From positions 1 to 59,397 of the forward strand of contig CACWZZ010000020.1 in NCBI GenBank assembly GCA_902765485.1: a DNA stretch of 59,397 nucleotides, written 5' to 3'. Shown piece by piece: positions 8,801 to 16,816 of this stretch. The position numbers and the translations under genes were made by a program. The notes beneath the pieces were generated by a model that worked only from the letters and a program-made list of their open reading frames with translations, searched no databases and was not told the DNA's origin. The first letter of the stretch is position 1; each line of letters starts with the position of its first letter. The stretch is from an uncultured Bacteroidales bacterium (GTDB lineage: Bacteria; Bacteroidota; Bacteroidia; Bacteroidales; Paludibacteraceae).

Positions 8801-11280
8801 AACTCGGTGAGGTCGGTGGCGCCGTTCGAGCGGTCGATGGCGTAGAGGTGGAACACACCCTCGCTGCGCCGGATTCCCAATTCGATTGCGTTCGTGAGTT
8901 GCAGCAGCTGCTGCTGGTCGGCACCGAAGCTGCTCGGGCGTGCCCATAGCTGCAGCGTCACGCCCTTGCCGCCGTTCAGCACCGAGGCATAGCGCGTCGA
9001 GTCGCCTCTCCATTGCAGACCCTTGCCCGCGCCGCTGATATAGCGCGAGAAATACTGCGGTAGGATATCGTTCTCCTCCGTAGGCACGTTGTAGAGCTGT
9101 ACCTTCGCGCCCTGCACCGCCGTACCCGTGCCGAAGGAGACATGTCCGGTGATCGTGGCGTTTGCCTGACTGAAGCCCGGAGCAATCACTTCGTTCTTCT
9201 TCGTGAGCTGCGCCTCGCATTGCGCGCCGTACGCCTCTACCGAGTATTCGTAGTACGAGCCTGCCACGGCGCGCGTATCGGTAAACGTATATTCGGAGGC
9301 GGTGCCGTGCTTGTCGTCCGTGAGCAGCGTCCATTCGCTGTCGCCTATCACGCGGCGGAGCACGCGGTACCAGATGTCATACTGCCTGTCAGGGCTCACC
9401 ACTTTCCATTTGACGGTCACGGAACTCTCTTCCGTACCCGTAGAGGCAACCACCTCGCTGATATAAGTGCTGTCGGGCACGGAGGTGGAAGCGATATTGG
9501 AATAGAGCACCCGTCCGTTGATAGAGACGCGCACGCGGTACTCTTTCGGTTCGCAGACCGAACTGCCGGTAATATCCAGCATCGCTTCGGACTGATTCTT
9601 GTCCACCACAGGTGCCTCGCTCCGCGTCTGCCATGCCTTGTTGCTGCCCGCATCGCGGTAGTCGATATGCCAAGTCAGGTCATCCAACTCGATGCCGTAG
9701 TTCCATTTCAGACGCACCGCTGCGGTGTATTTCATGTCCTGCCAGAGTTCGATCTTCACCTCCATCTTCGTCTCTACCTCGTCTGTCTCCATCCAAAGGT
9801 CGTAGTCGTTGCGGGTGCGCTGGTAGCCCGGCAGTTGCGTCAACTTGTCCTTGTACGTGCTCTCCAAGATATCCGGCAGGAAGATGACGCGATACGTATA
9901 TTTCTTGTCGTACTCAATATTGCTGTCGGTCATTTTCAGGGAGGAGGCATTGCCGTTCAGCGTATTGACAAGGGTGTAGTCATTGGGCTTGCCCGGCTCG
10001 TAGCGGATCACATACCATTTGCCGTCCGTGCGGCAGCTGACTTCCTTGGTCGTGGAGCCGTCGTAGGCGGTCTCGGTCTCGTTTCTTTCCCAACTGACGG
10101 TCACCTCCTTGGTCCATTTGTTGTAGTCGGTGCTTACCGATATAGGGCGTGTGTAGGGCTGGATATAAGTGCCCGTGATATACGGCTGGTTGAGGTAGTT
10201 GTCATGCGCAAGGGTCCCGCCCAAGTTCACATGCATACCGCCTCGGTATTTCAGATAGACGGGCATGGTGTAGGCGTACTCGGCATGCCCTGCGTTGGGG
10301 CTGCGGAGCCAGGATTTCCACTCTACATCCATCTTGCCGCCGCTCTTTTCGGTGATATGCACATTGCTGCTGGAGGTGGTGTAGAAGTACTGGTAAGTGC
10401 TCATCTCTACGCTATCGTAGAAATACGCCCTCACTTCGTACGACTGCTTGAAGCGGTTGTCGGAGCGTTTGTCCGGCACATCCATCGCCACGCCCCGAAA
10501 AGAGCCGTCCGTGCCCCATGATACGGAAGAGAGCTTCGGCATCGGATAACCCTCTTTGAGCGCCGTGCAGTTGATGTCCTTGTCCCATTGCACCCACGCC
10601 AAGCTGTGCCAAATATTTTCCTCTGCGTTCTCTTTCATCATAATACACTTCACGCCATCTTCAAAGGCTCTGGAGGAAGGCATATATTGTATGGTTATAT
10701 ATCTATAATTGGATAAATTGGAAGCATGGATGTAGCCCCATGTGCTGTCGGTGATACTATAGGATACTGCTTGCCATTCACCATGTTTTTTCTTCCAATT
10801 GGCTATCGAATGTGCCTGACTGTCAGCAGTCATCACATAGATTTCTCCACTATACACACAATCCATATGTGATACACTGAAGTAATCACCATAACCCGCA
10901 AACACGGTGAATTCCCAATAGAATTGGTTGTTATCAGGATTGAACGTTTTCTTTGTCTCGAAAGAGCCCGAATAACCCTGAGACCCAATTTTGAAACTCT
11001 CTCCCCTGTATCGCACTGTCCCTCCGCCTTCATCATCCCTTATCCTATCCCATGCCCATGCGGGTAGAGCGGTGGTGCAGAGTAAGAGCAGCATAGCCGC
11101 CACTCTCGCGGCGTATGTTGCGCGTCTCTTGCGCGTCTCTTGCAACGCCTCTTGCGCGCGCTCTGTCGCAGTGTCTGTTCCAGCCACTCTCGCGCCACTC
11201 TCGCGCCACTTTTGGTTGCCACTCTCGCGCCACTCCGAAAAGTGAGTAAGCAGTCTTCCGACTGTCGTTTCTGTTTTCAT
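5746..11280 (-). CDS. Giant secreted FN3/LamG protein, N-terminal part
   Basis: 1844 aa. A hydrophobic signal segment MLLLLCTTALPAWA starts only at residue 63. The preceding 62 residues contain WRES/ARVA repeats encoded by 11-bp DNA repeats (11119-11236), so the N-region is abnormally long and translation could also start later. Fibronectin-III-like modules lie near 370-490 and 600-700. A LamG domain is near 750-930 (ends VDDVRLWSRALPRKEIENNY), and a carboxypeptidase-regulatory-like beta domain (MRGHVYYAGTNIPAEGVRFY) near 1030-1100. The frame ends in DADPLRRSDLQPLRAG, whereas the overlapping +1 frame supplies the natural LFGGQTYNPYEP continuation. It is therefore one gene with 1485-5813, and probably a T9SS-exported surface protein. 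Confidence 0.8.
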   Translation of the reverse strand: MKTETTVGRLLTHFSEWRESGNQKWRESGARVAGTDTATERAQEALQETRKRRATYAARVAAMLLLLCTTALPAWAWDRIRDDEGGGTVRYRGESFKIGSQGYSGSFETKKTFNPDNNQFYWEFTVFAGYGDYFSVSHMDCVYSGEIYVMTADSQAHSIANWKKKHGEWQAVSYSITDSTWGYIHASNLSNYRYITIQYMPSSRAFEDGVKCIMMKENAEENIWHSLAWVQWDKDINCTALKEGYPMPKLSSVSWGTDGSFRGVAMDVPDKRSDNRFKQSYEVRAYFYDSVEMSTYQYFYTTSSSNVHITEKSGGKMDVEWKSWLRSPNAGHAEYAYTMPVYLKYRGGMHVNLGGTLAHDNYLNQPYITGTYIQPYTRPISVSTDYNKWTKEVTVSWERNETETAYDGSTTKEVSCRTDGKWYVIRYEPGKPNDYTLVNTLNGNASSLKMTDSNIEYDKKYTYRVIFLPDILESTYKDKLTQLPGYQRTRNDYDLWMETDEVETKMEVKIELWQDMKYTAAVRLKWNYGIELDDLTWHIDYRDAGSNKAWQTRSEAPVVDKNQSEAMLDITGSSVCEPKEYRVRVSINGRVLYSNIASTSVPDSTYISEVVASTGTEESSVTVKWKVVSPDRQYDIWYRVLRRVIGDSEWTLLTDDKHGTASEYTFTDTRAVAGSYYEYSVEAYGAQCEAQLTKKNEVIAPGFSQANATITGHVSFGTGTAVQGAKVQLYNVPTEENDILPQYFSRYISGAGKGLQWRGDSTRYASVLNGGKGVTLQLWARPSSFGADQQQLLQLTNAIELGIRRSEGVFHLYAIDRSNGATDLTEFPSLTFSATDFTHISAVYSGGKWRFYMGTDSLRTDSMQVANSGWQAIQTAGTLTFSIGGDNRAAGSAYTGSVDDVRLWSRALPRKEIENNYCRILGGTEKGLFLYWPLDEGLRVVKYAFDVACQEGIYQLNHPEVGANVIPTTDVPKRLGLYGLTDSEGDYIIRGIPFQQGGTNYKIAPELGIHRFNPEKRSMFVSPSSLTANNIDFEDVSSFPMRGHVYYAGTNIPAEGVRFYIDGELVTANGKVKETDAEGRYSISVPIGEHYVEASLEGHTMVAGGRYPLTGTYNFTDEVQYDFFDSTLVNFAGRIGGGTVNDTLPVGFGLSKNNIGVATITLGLNNANLSFNRQQPKVTEYATTDRFFASDTASIRSHASTGVGELSRYITITTDSATGEFSALLPPLKYITKSIKIDKNSKEIAFTSLPEIDLTNPRAERTDSLRTTNAQGDSVTLNYTYNTKMVQTYFARPQVDVVQVGNPAGAFGMDSIIVKLDDVVSDTLRQLYTINGDTVAYRFGYPVYQMLDAVEYAIHAYEAYTNYDGAAPVTDTLNLNGQELVIGNEMSATQSVIYDAPEDSTQYTPGKVYQMQHDPITLDKNGRARVQWTVGFPNIVSPFTRQFYINLTRDDRTYTPFRMDAVVLGSLTTGNNFVTQGPDNVQFILRDPYGANSKTTLKTGKVFTKTKYYTYQRSGEHSLMVDWLAGATVITAKGLGVALISSSEVHTDVNTGVKSNWKYTHKKDSMFIETTVESISTSDKYPYVGAMGDVYVGTSNNILVGTCRKVHIKKNVQSGKYEIVLEDALALGTQIKTMFAYSQYELEKVMIPKWKSQRKQFLTQVASKEAAESYVNHGKSAKWLTWLDPSASNYGEKGTYLFVGPEHPEKDERDSVEWCNEQIEAWENCIRRNEEAKINVMDSQTPKNYSIDGGSSRTFTYRNDTTGLDQIQTDYTIQAVIGWKNNWNISDFIDVGVITNLQNTVGGGTISGTGKDSTNYTEWDYVLADGNRDADPLRRSDLQPLRAG
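11119..11160 (-). repeat. 11-bp tandem repeat (TTGCGCGTCTC)
   Basis: About three and a half units of TTGCGCGTCTC with one expanded unit, inside the 5' coding part of the giant gene. It encodes the ALQETRKRRA region upstream of the signal segment. Confidence 0.8.
11183..11236 (-). repeat. 11-bp tandem repeat (GCCACTCTCGC)
   Basis: Units of GCCACTCTCGC, four to five copies with one 13-bp variant. It is read on the coding strand as EWRESGNQKWRESGARVAG at the N-terminus of the giant protein. Confidence 0.85.
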
Positions 11281-11350
11281 AAATGTTGTTTGTTTTTTAT
11301 TTGTTAATATTTGTTTCTTTTCTTAATCAGAGTACATTTTTCTGCCTTTT

Positions 11351-11393
11351 TCTTGTGCCGCTTGTGTCTCGCTTGTGTCCCGTTTGTCTCTCG
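11351..11393. repeat. 11-bp tandem repeat (CTTGTGTCTCG)
   Basis: Units CTTGTGTCTCG, CTTGTGTCCCG and TTTGTCTCTCG in tandem with an 11-base period, non-coding. Confidence 0.75.
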
Positions 11394-11571
11394 GTGGTGA
11401 CAGTTATTCTTCCGCGAGGCGGCAATCTTAATAATAGTACATTTCGTATAGGGTTACTATACCCTTGCTATACCCATAGGCTATTATTGACATTGGATTA
11501 CCTGATTGCACTAAAAAAATGCATATTTCTGTAAAATCTGCACTAAAAAGATGCATTTCTTGCGGAATTAC

Positions 11572-11602
11572 TTGCATATATCATTTATTTTTACTACTTT
11601 TG
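11572..11602 (+). promoter_or_regulatory. Promoter of the AAA ATPase gene
   Basis: -33 TTG at 11572-11574 and -7 TACTTTTG at 11595-11602, spacer 20. Confidence 0.75.
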
Positions 11603-11681
11603 CAGCCGAATAGAGTTCACCAATTGGTGGACCACCGTTTAGTAAACCACCTAATTGTTTGTAAATTAAAAGATTAATACG

Positions 11682-12812
11682 ATGAAAAAAGAAGCGAAGC
11701 CGGCATTTTTGTATGGAGTGTCTGTAGGAGGTGATAATTTTACAGACCGAGTTCGTGAGACACGCCGTCTGAAAATGAATTTCGAGAACGGACTGAATGT
11801 TATTTTGATTTCTCCCCGACGAATGGGAAAGACATCGCTTGTCAAACATGTAGCCCAAGAGGTGGATAAAGAGATCGTCCAAACTGTGTATATGGACATC
11901 TATGACTGCCGCTCGGAATATGATTTCTATAACAAGTTTGCTGAAGCCATTATGATGCAGACCGGTTCAAAGATAGAACACACTTTGGATAATATACGTC
12001 AATTCTTAACACGTATTTCTCCTAAGCTATCTATTAATCCCGACCCAAGCACAGAATATTCTATATCGTTAGGAATTACCCCAAAAGAATATTCCCCTGA
12101 GGAAATCCTATCCCTGCCAGAACGGATGGCGAATCACATAGGTAAGCATATCGTGGTCTGCATAGATGAGTTTCAGCAGGTAGGCGAGTGGCCAGATAGT
12201 CTGTTAGTACAGAAACGTATGCGCGGAGTATGGCAGCATCACACACATGCTTCCTATTGCCTGTTCGGTAGCCGCCAGCACATGATGAACCAACTATTTC
12301 AGAACAAGCGCATGCCATTCTATCAGTTCGGAGAACCTAACTACCTGCAACCTATTCCCACAGAAGACTGGATACCCTTCATTCAGTCCAAATTCGAAAA
12401 GAAAGACCTGACTATCAGCGATACCTATGTCCGGCAGATATGTGACATCGTAGGAAACCAGTCTTCCTATGTACAACAATTGTCATGGGATGTGATGCTC
12501 AATACGGAGAAAACTGTAGATGACGAAGCGTTAGAAGCCGGTATCAATGATCTGCTCATGCAATGCACTCCGCTATTTATGGAGCAGACAGGTGGTCTGA
12601 CATCGTATCAACTCAATCTGCTGCGAGCCATTGTAGATGGTCAGCATACGCAATGGACCTCCCAAGAAGTGCTCTCCAAATATGGTTTGGGCACTAAATC
12701 CAATGTAGCGAAGATGCAAAAAGTAATGCTTGAGCGGGATTTCATTGTTTCTACAGAACAAGGACTTTTTCTTGCAGACCCCGTCATGAAGCTGTGGCTT
12801 CAGCATCGGTAA
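11682..12812 (+). CDS. AAA ATPase, archaeal-ATPase/ATPase_2-like
   Basis: 376 aa. The P-loop is SPRRMGKTS at residues 44-52, with the first glycine replaced by serine/proline-arginine as is usual in this family. Walker B is VVCIDEF near 158-164. The rest looks like a lid and a C-terminal winged-helix region (QLNLLRAIVDGQHTQWTSQE onward, residues about 306-376). Proteins of this type are stand-alone P-loop ATPases of unknown cellular role, widespread in Bacteroidota and archaea and often scattered as accessory genes. It has its own promoter and is convergent with the next gene. Confidence 0.85.
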   Translation: MKKEAKPAFLYGVSVGGDNFTDRVRETRRLKMNFENGLNVILISPRRMGKTSLVKHVAQEVDKEIVQTVYMDIYDCRSEYDFYNKFAEAIMMQTGSKIEHTLDNIRQFLTRISPKLSINPDPSTEYSISLGITPKEYSPEEILSLPERMANHIGKHIVVCIDEFQQVGEWPDSLLVQKRMRGVWQHHTHASYCLFGSRQHMMNQLFQNKRMPFYQFGEPNYLQPIPTEDWIPFIQSKFEKKDLTISDTYVRQICDIVGNQSSYVQQLSWDVMLNTEKTVDDEALEAGINDLLMQCTPLFMEQTGGLTSYQLNLLRAIVDGQHTQWTSQEVLSKYGLGTKSNVAKMQKVMLERDFIVSTEQGLFLADPVMKLWLQHR

Positions 12813-12839
12813 TCCAATATGTCAAAGATCGTATTTGGG

Positions 12840-12866
12840 CTGTCAGCATTCAGCTGTCAGCTTTGA
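12840..12866 (+). repeat. Family B repeat, intergenic
   Basis: CTGTCAGCATTCAGCTGTCAGC between the convergent AAA ATPase and lipoprotein genes. This is a non-coding copy of the element found in aroB and tsaB. Confidence 0.8.
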
Positions 12867-12870
12867 GATT

Positions 12871-13986
12871 CTACGGCTGCTTTTCGAGCCTTAGCCCGGT
12901 GGCAGGCACAAACTCGCCTTCTTTAAGGACGGCTTTCGCCGTGCCGATGTAGGTGCCGTTTGTGGTGGCGTTGTCGGTGGTACTGGTGACGGTGAAATTG
13001 TAAATTACGCCATCTTCGTCATCAATAGGGAACAGCGCAACATAGACCTCCGTCGGGTTAGTGCCTATAGGGGTGGTAATTGTAAGCGGCTTGCCGCCAG
13101 TAATTTCCCACACCGGATCTACGGAGACGTTCGATGTCGGTTTGTTCTGCGCGATGGACACCGTGCCCTGCTGCGGATAGGTGCCGTCATAGGCACCACC
13201 AACAATGCTGATTTCAAGCGAGCTTATTGGGAGCGGCTTGTCATTTTCATCCACGAACGAGAACTTACAAACCGTGAGCAGGCTCTTCATCTCAGCCAGC
13301 TCCGCGTTGGCGGTCGTCTCCGTGACGGACACCACGCTCGCGATACCATAGATATGGTGGAAATCCTTCGCCAACTTTGCTAACGTTCCGTTCTGTCCGG
13401 CTACGGAGATGGTGTACTCCGCAGACAGAGGGCTATCGTGGAAGGTGAAGTCCGCCGGATCCGGCACCGGATAGATAAGCGCCAATTGGTCTGACGCGGT
13501 GCACCAAACCCTGTCCCCGACAAACGACGCAATACGCTCCGCCTTGTCCGCACTGAGCGTGCCGGAGAGATCCACTGGGCCCTCTTGGGGGTCAATGTAC
13601 TCGTTGCGGCTCAGATTGCGGTAGAACACCTCGTCGCCAATGCTCCATAGGGCATCCAGCACATCCCCGTTCTCCGTGATGGTAGCCTGCGGAAGACGTC
13701 TGACGGCTGATGCAGGTGTGACCTTGCTGACGGCTTGCTGCGTCACTATCAGCGTGCGGGGCTTGAGCTCCGCCTGCTGTTTGGGCTGGTCAGGGTTATT
13801 GGTAGAACAAGCCGTTCCCAAGAACAGCAGCGACGAGCACACCGCGCCTGCCAGCCACATAAAAAAGCCGCCAGTGTTCTTTTTATAGCCGGAGATTTGT
13901 GCTTTGATACCTCCGCTGGCGCAGAGCATCTGCTGCGGAGTGGTTGCCACGGTCTCTATGCGTGGCAGAATGTAGATTTTCTTCAT
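12871..13986 (-). CDS. Fimbrillin-like surface lipoprotein
   Basis: 371 aa from the first ATG. A lipoprotein signal peptide starts at Met43 (MWLAGAVCSSLLFLGTAC, lipobox LGTAC), so the mature protein starts at that cysteine. Met43 corresponds to an alternative start at 13860. Residues 1-42 (MKKIYILPRIETVATTPQQM) resemble the small free-standing peptides often found next to fimbrillin-type genes in Bacteroidales and appear fused here. The mature part is beta-rich with the sequence character of FimA/Mfa-like surface proteins; this family call is an inference. A degenerate family B tract (13699-13740) encodes VSKVTPASAVRR. The promoter is at 14222-14252, leaving a structured leader of about 230 bases. 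Confidence 0.7.
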   Translation of the reverse strand: MKKIYILPRIETVATTPQQMLCASGGIKAQISGYKKNTGGFFMWLAGAVCSSLLFLGTACSTNNPDQPKQQAELKPRTLIVTQQAVSKVTPASAVRRLPQATITENGDVLDALWSIGDEVFYRNLSRNEYIDPQEGPVDLSGTLSADKAERIASFVGDRVWCTASDQLALIYPVPDPADFTFHDSPLSAEYTISVAGQNGTLAKLAKDFHHIYGIASVVSVTETTANAELAEMKSLLTVCKFSFVDENDKPLPISSLEISIVGGAYDGTYPQQGTVSIAQNKPTSNVSVDPVWEITGGKPLTITTPIGTNPTEVYVALFPIDDEDGVIYNFTVTSTTDNATTNGTYIGTAKAVLKEGEFVPATGLRLEKQP

Positions 13987-14221
13987 TATGTATGGTAGTC
14001 AAAAATTATCAATATATACACGCAAGCGGCACCCGCGAATTGCGGGCACCGCCTGTGATAGCGTTGCGTTGGTCTGTGGGTTGCTTACAATATGACTGCG
14101 GAGGCGAGGTATGCGAATACCTCCTCCATATGGCAGCAGGGGTATTTCGTTGGCTATGAGCGCCGTATGTGCAGTGCGTAAGCATATGAATCCTAATCAA
14201 AGTGTTTATCAAAAATCGCTG
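13987..14221 (-). other. Structured 5' leader of the lipoprotein gene
   Basis: Transcribed leader between the promoter and the ATG at 13986. It contains two hairpins on the minus strand: GAGGTAT-TCGC-ATACCTC near 14100-14125, and an imperfect GCGGTGCCCGC / GCGGGTGCCGC stem near 14037-14063. No T run follows either, so they are not plain terminators. A translational or antitermination role is possible. No gene is supported here. Confidence 0.5.
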
Positions 14222-14252
14222 CAAAGGTACGACTTTTTTCGGAATTACGCAA
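14222..14252 (-). promoter_or_regulatory. Promoter of the lipoprotein gene
   Basis: Minus strand: -33 TTG at 14250-14252, -7 TACCTTTG at 14222-14229, spacer 20. Confidence 0.75.
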
Positions 14253-14292
14253 GAGATATATAAGAAAAAAAACAAAGTAGGCGGGATTTTAT

Positions 14293-14323
14293 TTGCATAT
14301 TTGCAAAAAAAGCAGTACCTTTG
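14293..14323 (+). promoter_or_regulatory. Promoter of rsmF
   Basis: -33 TTG at 14293-14295, -7 TACCTTTG at 14316-14323, spacer 20. The ATG at 14334 follows after only 10 bases, so the transcript is nearly leaderless. This excludes the upstream ATG at 14202. Confidence 0.8.
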
Positions 14324-14333
14324 CAGCCGATTT

Positions 14334-15677
14334 ATGTTACCTGTTGATTTCATAGAGTCTATGCGACAGCTGCTCGGAACCGAAGCGGAGCTGCTCATAC
14401 GCGCGCTCGAGACCGAGCCCGTGACCTCCATTCGCCTCAACAGCAAGCTCGACGTGCTGACCTTTGAGGGCGACACCGAGGAGGTGCCGTGGCATATAGA
14501 CGGCTATTATCTCAGCGTCCGTCCGCAGTTCACCTTAGACCCCCTCTTTCACGCCGGCTGCTACTATGTGCAGGAAGCCAGTTCGATGTTTCTCCAGCAG
14601 GTACTGGAGCAATACCTGGACAGTTCGTCGCTTGTATTGGATCTATGTGCTGCTCCGGGCGGCAAGAGTACGCTGATCAGCGAATACCTCGGTCGCGACG
14701 GACTATTAGTGAGCAACGAGGTCGTACGCCAGCGCGTGTTCATCTTATCGGAGAATATCCAGAAATGGGGCAACGGCAACACCGTCGTCACCCATAACAC
14801 CGCCGAGGAGTTCGGCGAGCGGTGCAAGCACCTCTTCGACTGCGTGGTTGTGGATGCGCCCTGCTCGGGAGAAGGTATGTTCCGCAAGGATCCGCAGGCG
14901 CGCGAGGAATGGAGTCCGAAGACGGTGATCCTCTGCGCAGAGCGCCAACGGTCCATTCTGATGGACGTTTGGGACGCGCTCAAACCCGGCGGTTTACTGG
15001 TCTATAGCACCTGCACGTTCAACGAAGAAGAGAACGAGAAGAACGTGGAATGGCTATGCGACATCTTGGGCGGAGAAGTGCTCGAGGTGGATTACGAGCC
15101 GGAATGGGGCATCACCGAAGGGCGCGCAGGATACCATTTCTATCCGCATAAGACCAAAGGCGAGGGTTTCTACCTGTGCGCCATCCGCAAGAGCGAGCGC
15201 GAGGCATTGGATCCCGCTAAGATCAAGGCTCCGAAGCGCGACACGCCTATGGCTCATCCCGAATACATGGCGGCTATGCGGAGCTGGTTGCAGCACCCGG
15301 ACGAGTGGGCAATCCGCTATTCGGACCGTTTTGCCACCGCCTATCCGTTGAAATGGAAAGAGATCATTGATTGGTTAGGCACCCGAATGACCTGTATCTC
15401 GACGGGGTTCGGCATCGGCGAAGAGCGCGGCAAGGGGATTGCGCCGCAGCATAGCCTGAGTATGGCGAAAGAGTTGCGGAAAGAGGCGTTCCCGAATATC
15501 AGTTTGAGCCGCGAGCAGGCTTTGAGTTACCTGCGTTGCGAGGCTTTGAGTCTGAGCGACGTGCCTTTGGGGCTCGTCCTCCTGACTTACGAGGGTGTGC
15601 CCCTCGGTTTCGCGAAGAATGTCGGGAACCGGCTGAATAACCTTTATCCGAACGAGTGGCGGATCCGTCACCTTTGA
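14334..15677 (+). CDS. rsmF: 16S rRNA m5C methyltransferase, RsmF/NOL1-NOP2-Sun family
   Basis: 447 aa from the ATG just after the promoter. It methylates a cytosine in 16S rRNA using S-adenosylmethionine. The AdoMet loop is DLCAAPGGKST (103-113). Two catalytic cysteines are visible, in VVDAPCSGEGMF (about 173-183) and YSTCTFNEEENE (near 228). The C-terminal PUA-like region ends NRLNNLYPNEWRIRHL, as in Bacteroidota homologues. The last 179 bases overlap, tail to tail, the helicase gene on the other strand. The exact target cytosine cannot be told from sequence. Confidence 0.9.
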   Translation: MLPVDFIESMRQLLGTEAELLIRALETEPVTSIRLNSKLDVLTFEGDTEEVPWHIDGYYLSVRPQFTLDPLFHAGCYYVQEASSMFLQQVLEQYLDSSSLVLDLCAAPGGKSTLISEYLGRDGLLVSNEVVRQRVFILSENIQKWGNGNTVVTHNTAEEFGERCKHLFDCVVVDAPCSGEGMFRKDPQAREEWSPKTVILCAERQRSILMDVWDALKPGGLLVYSTCTFNEEENEKNVEWLCDILGGEVLEVDYEPEWGITEGRAGYHFYPHKTKGEGFYLCAIRKSEREALDPAKIKAPKRDTPMAHPEYMAAMRSWLQHPDEWAIRYSDRFATAYPLKWKEIIDWLGTRMTCISTGFGIGEERGKGIAPQHSLSMAKELRKEAFPNISLSREQALSYLRCEALSLSDVPLGLVLLTYEGVPLGFAKNVGNRLNNLYPNEWRIRHL

Positions 15678-16770
15678 GAAACGATTCTATTTTCGACCAA
15701 TAATGTCTATCAGCGGCGGAGACCAGGGTCAGGGCTTCTCCGCTGTTTTCAGCTCTGGCAGTCCGTCCGATACGATGGACGTAGTCTTCCGGGTCATGCG
15801 GCACGTCATAATTGATGACGAGCGGCACATCGTTGACGTCAATGCCCCGCGCAACGACATCGGTAGCGACCAACACCGCCACTTTGCCATTTCTGAAATC
15901 AAGCATGACCTGGTCTCGCTCCTGCTGCTCCAGATCGGAATGCATTGCGCGCGCGTCAATATGGAGCGCGCGTAGCGTGCGCGTGAGTTCCTTCACGCGC
16001 TGTTTCTTGCCCGCAAAAAGGATGACCTTTTTTAAGGTTGAATGATGACTGCGTAGAGTGGAGAGGACGGCTTCGACTTTGTCGGTCTCCTCCAGGAAGA
16101 GATGTCGCTGGGTGATCGTCTCCGGCGGCCGCGAGACGGCGATCTTGATCTCCACCGGATCGCGCATGATAGCGCGCGCCATGCGGCGGATATTCTCCGG
16201 CATAGTAGCGGAGAACATAATGGTCTGGCGGTCTGCAGGCAGCCGGCGGACGATCGTCATGATGTCGTCATAGAAACCCATGTCCAGCATCCGGTCCGCT
16301 TCATCGAGGATAAAATACTTGACGCCGGAGAAGTCAATATCGTATATGTTCATCTGGCTCAGCAGCCGTCCGGGCGTAGCAATGACGATGTCCGCTCCTC
16401 GTTGCAATCCGTTGACCTGGTTTCCCCACGCGCCGTTATCCCGTCCGCCGTAGATAGCGACGGAGGAGAAGGGAACGTAGAAACCGAATCCCTCCATCTG
16501 CTGGTCTATCTGCTGCGCGAGCTCGCGCGTCGGCGCCATAATGATCGCATTGAGTTTGTCGGGGTCGTGGTCGTCGAAGGCGAGGTTGGTCAACAGCGGC
16601 AGGATATACGCCGCGGTCTTTCCTGTGCCGGTCTGGGCACAAGAAATAACATCCCGCCGATCCAAGATCACAGGTATCGTCTGCTCCTGGACGGGCGTGC
16701 ATGTATCGAAATGCATGTCCCACAGGGCGTCCAGGACTTCGTCAGAAAGTGCTAATTCATCGAAATACAT
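15499..16770 (-). CDS. DEAD-box RNA helicase, RhlE-like
   Basis: 423 aa. An ATP-dependent RNA helicase probably acting in ribosome assembly or RNA decay. The Q motif is at the N-terminus (PVQEQTIP), motif I AQTGTGKT near 42-49, motif II DEAD near 156-159, motif III SAT, and motif VI HRIGRTAR near 330-337. The core ends at about residue 360 (WSKIESFLK). The remaining basic Ser/Arg/Gly-rich tail of about 60 residues is typical for RhlE-type enzymes, but here it is encoded antisense to the conserved end of rsmF. It is the last gene of the operon that begins with the thioredoxin at 20476. Confidence 0.9.
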   Translation of the reverse strand: MYFDELALSDEVLDALWDMHFDTCTPVQEQTIPVILDRRDVISCAQTGTGKTAAYILPLLTNLAFDDHDPDKLNAIIMAPTRELAQQIDQQMEGFGFYVPFSSVAIYGGRDNGAWGNQVNGLQRGADIVIATPGRLLSQMNIYDIDFSGVKYFILDEADRMLDMGFYDDIMTIVRRLPADRQTIMFSATMPENIRRMARAIMRDPVEIKIAVSRPPETITQRHLFLEETDKVEAVLSTLRSHHSTLKKVILFAGKKQRVKELTRTLRALHIDARAMHSDLEQQERDQVMLDFRNGKVAVLVATDVVARGIDVNDVPLVINYDVPHDPEDYVHRIGRTARAENSGEALTLVSAADRHYWSKIESFLKGDGSATRSDKGYSAGSRHSSRNRGAHPRKSGGRAPKARRSDSKPRNAGNSKPARGSN

Positions 16771-16777
16771 AAATAAC

Positions 16778-16816
16778 TTTCAACTTCTTTCAACTTTCAA
16801 CTTTCAACTTTCAACT
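16778..16816. repeat. Family D repeat (TTTCAAC), intergenic
   Basis: Five tandem copies of the 7-mer TTTCAAC, one interrupted, filling the gap between the SDR stop and the helicase start. Confidence 0.9.

Larger units (their letters stand above)
11281..11681. other. Divergent intergenic region
   Basis: About 400 bases with no gene. It holds the leader of the giant gene, an 11-bp tandem array, an inverted repeat around 11450-11475 (CTATAC/GTATAG), and the promoter of the AAA ATPase. No canonical promoter for the giant gene was found. Confidence 0.6.

Noticed and set aside
14202-14333. 44-residue N-terminal extension of rsmF
   Set aside because: It lies upstream of and across the promoter; the conserved start follows the -7 element at 14334.
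14009-14476. 155-codon minus-strand frame over the rsmF start and lipoprotein leader
   Set aside because: It crosses both promoters and shows no family resemblance.
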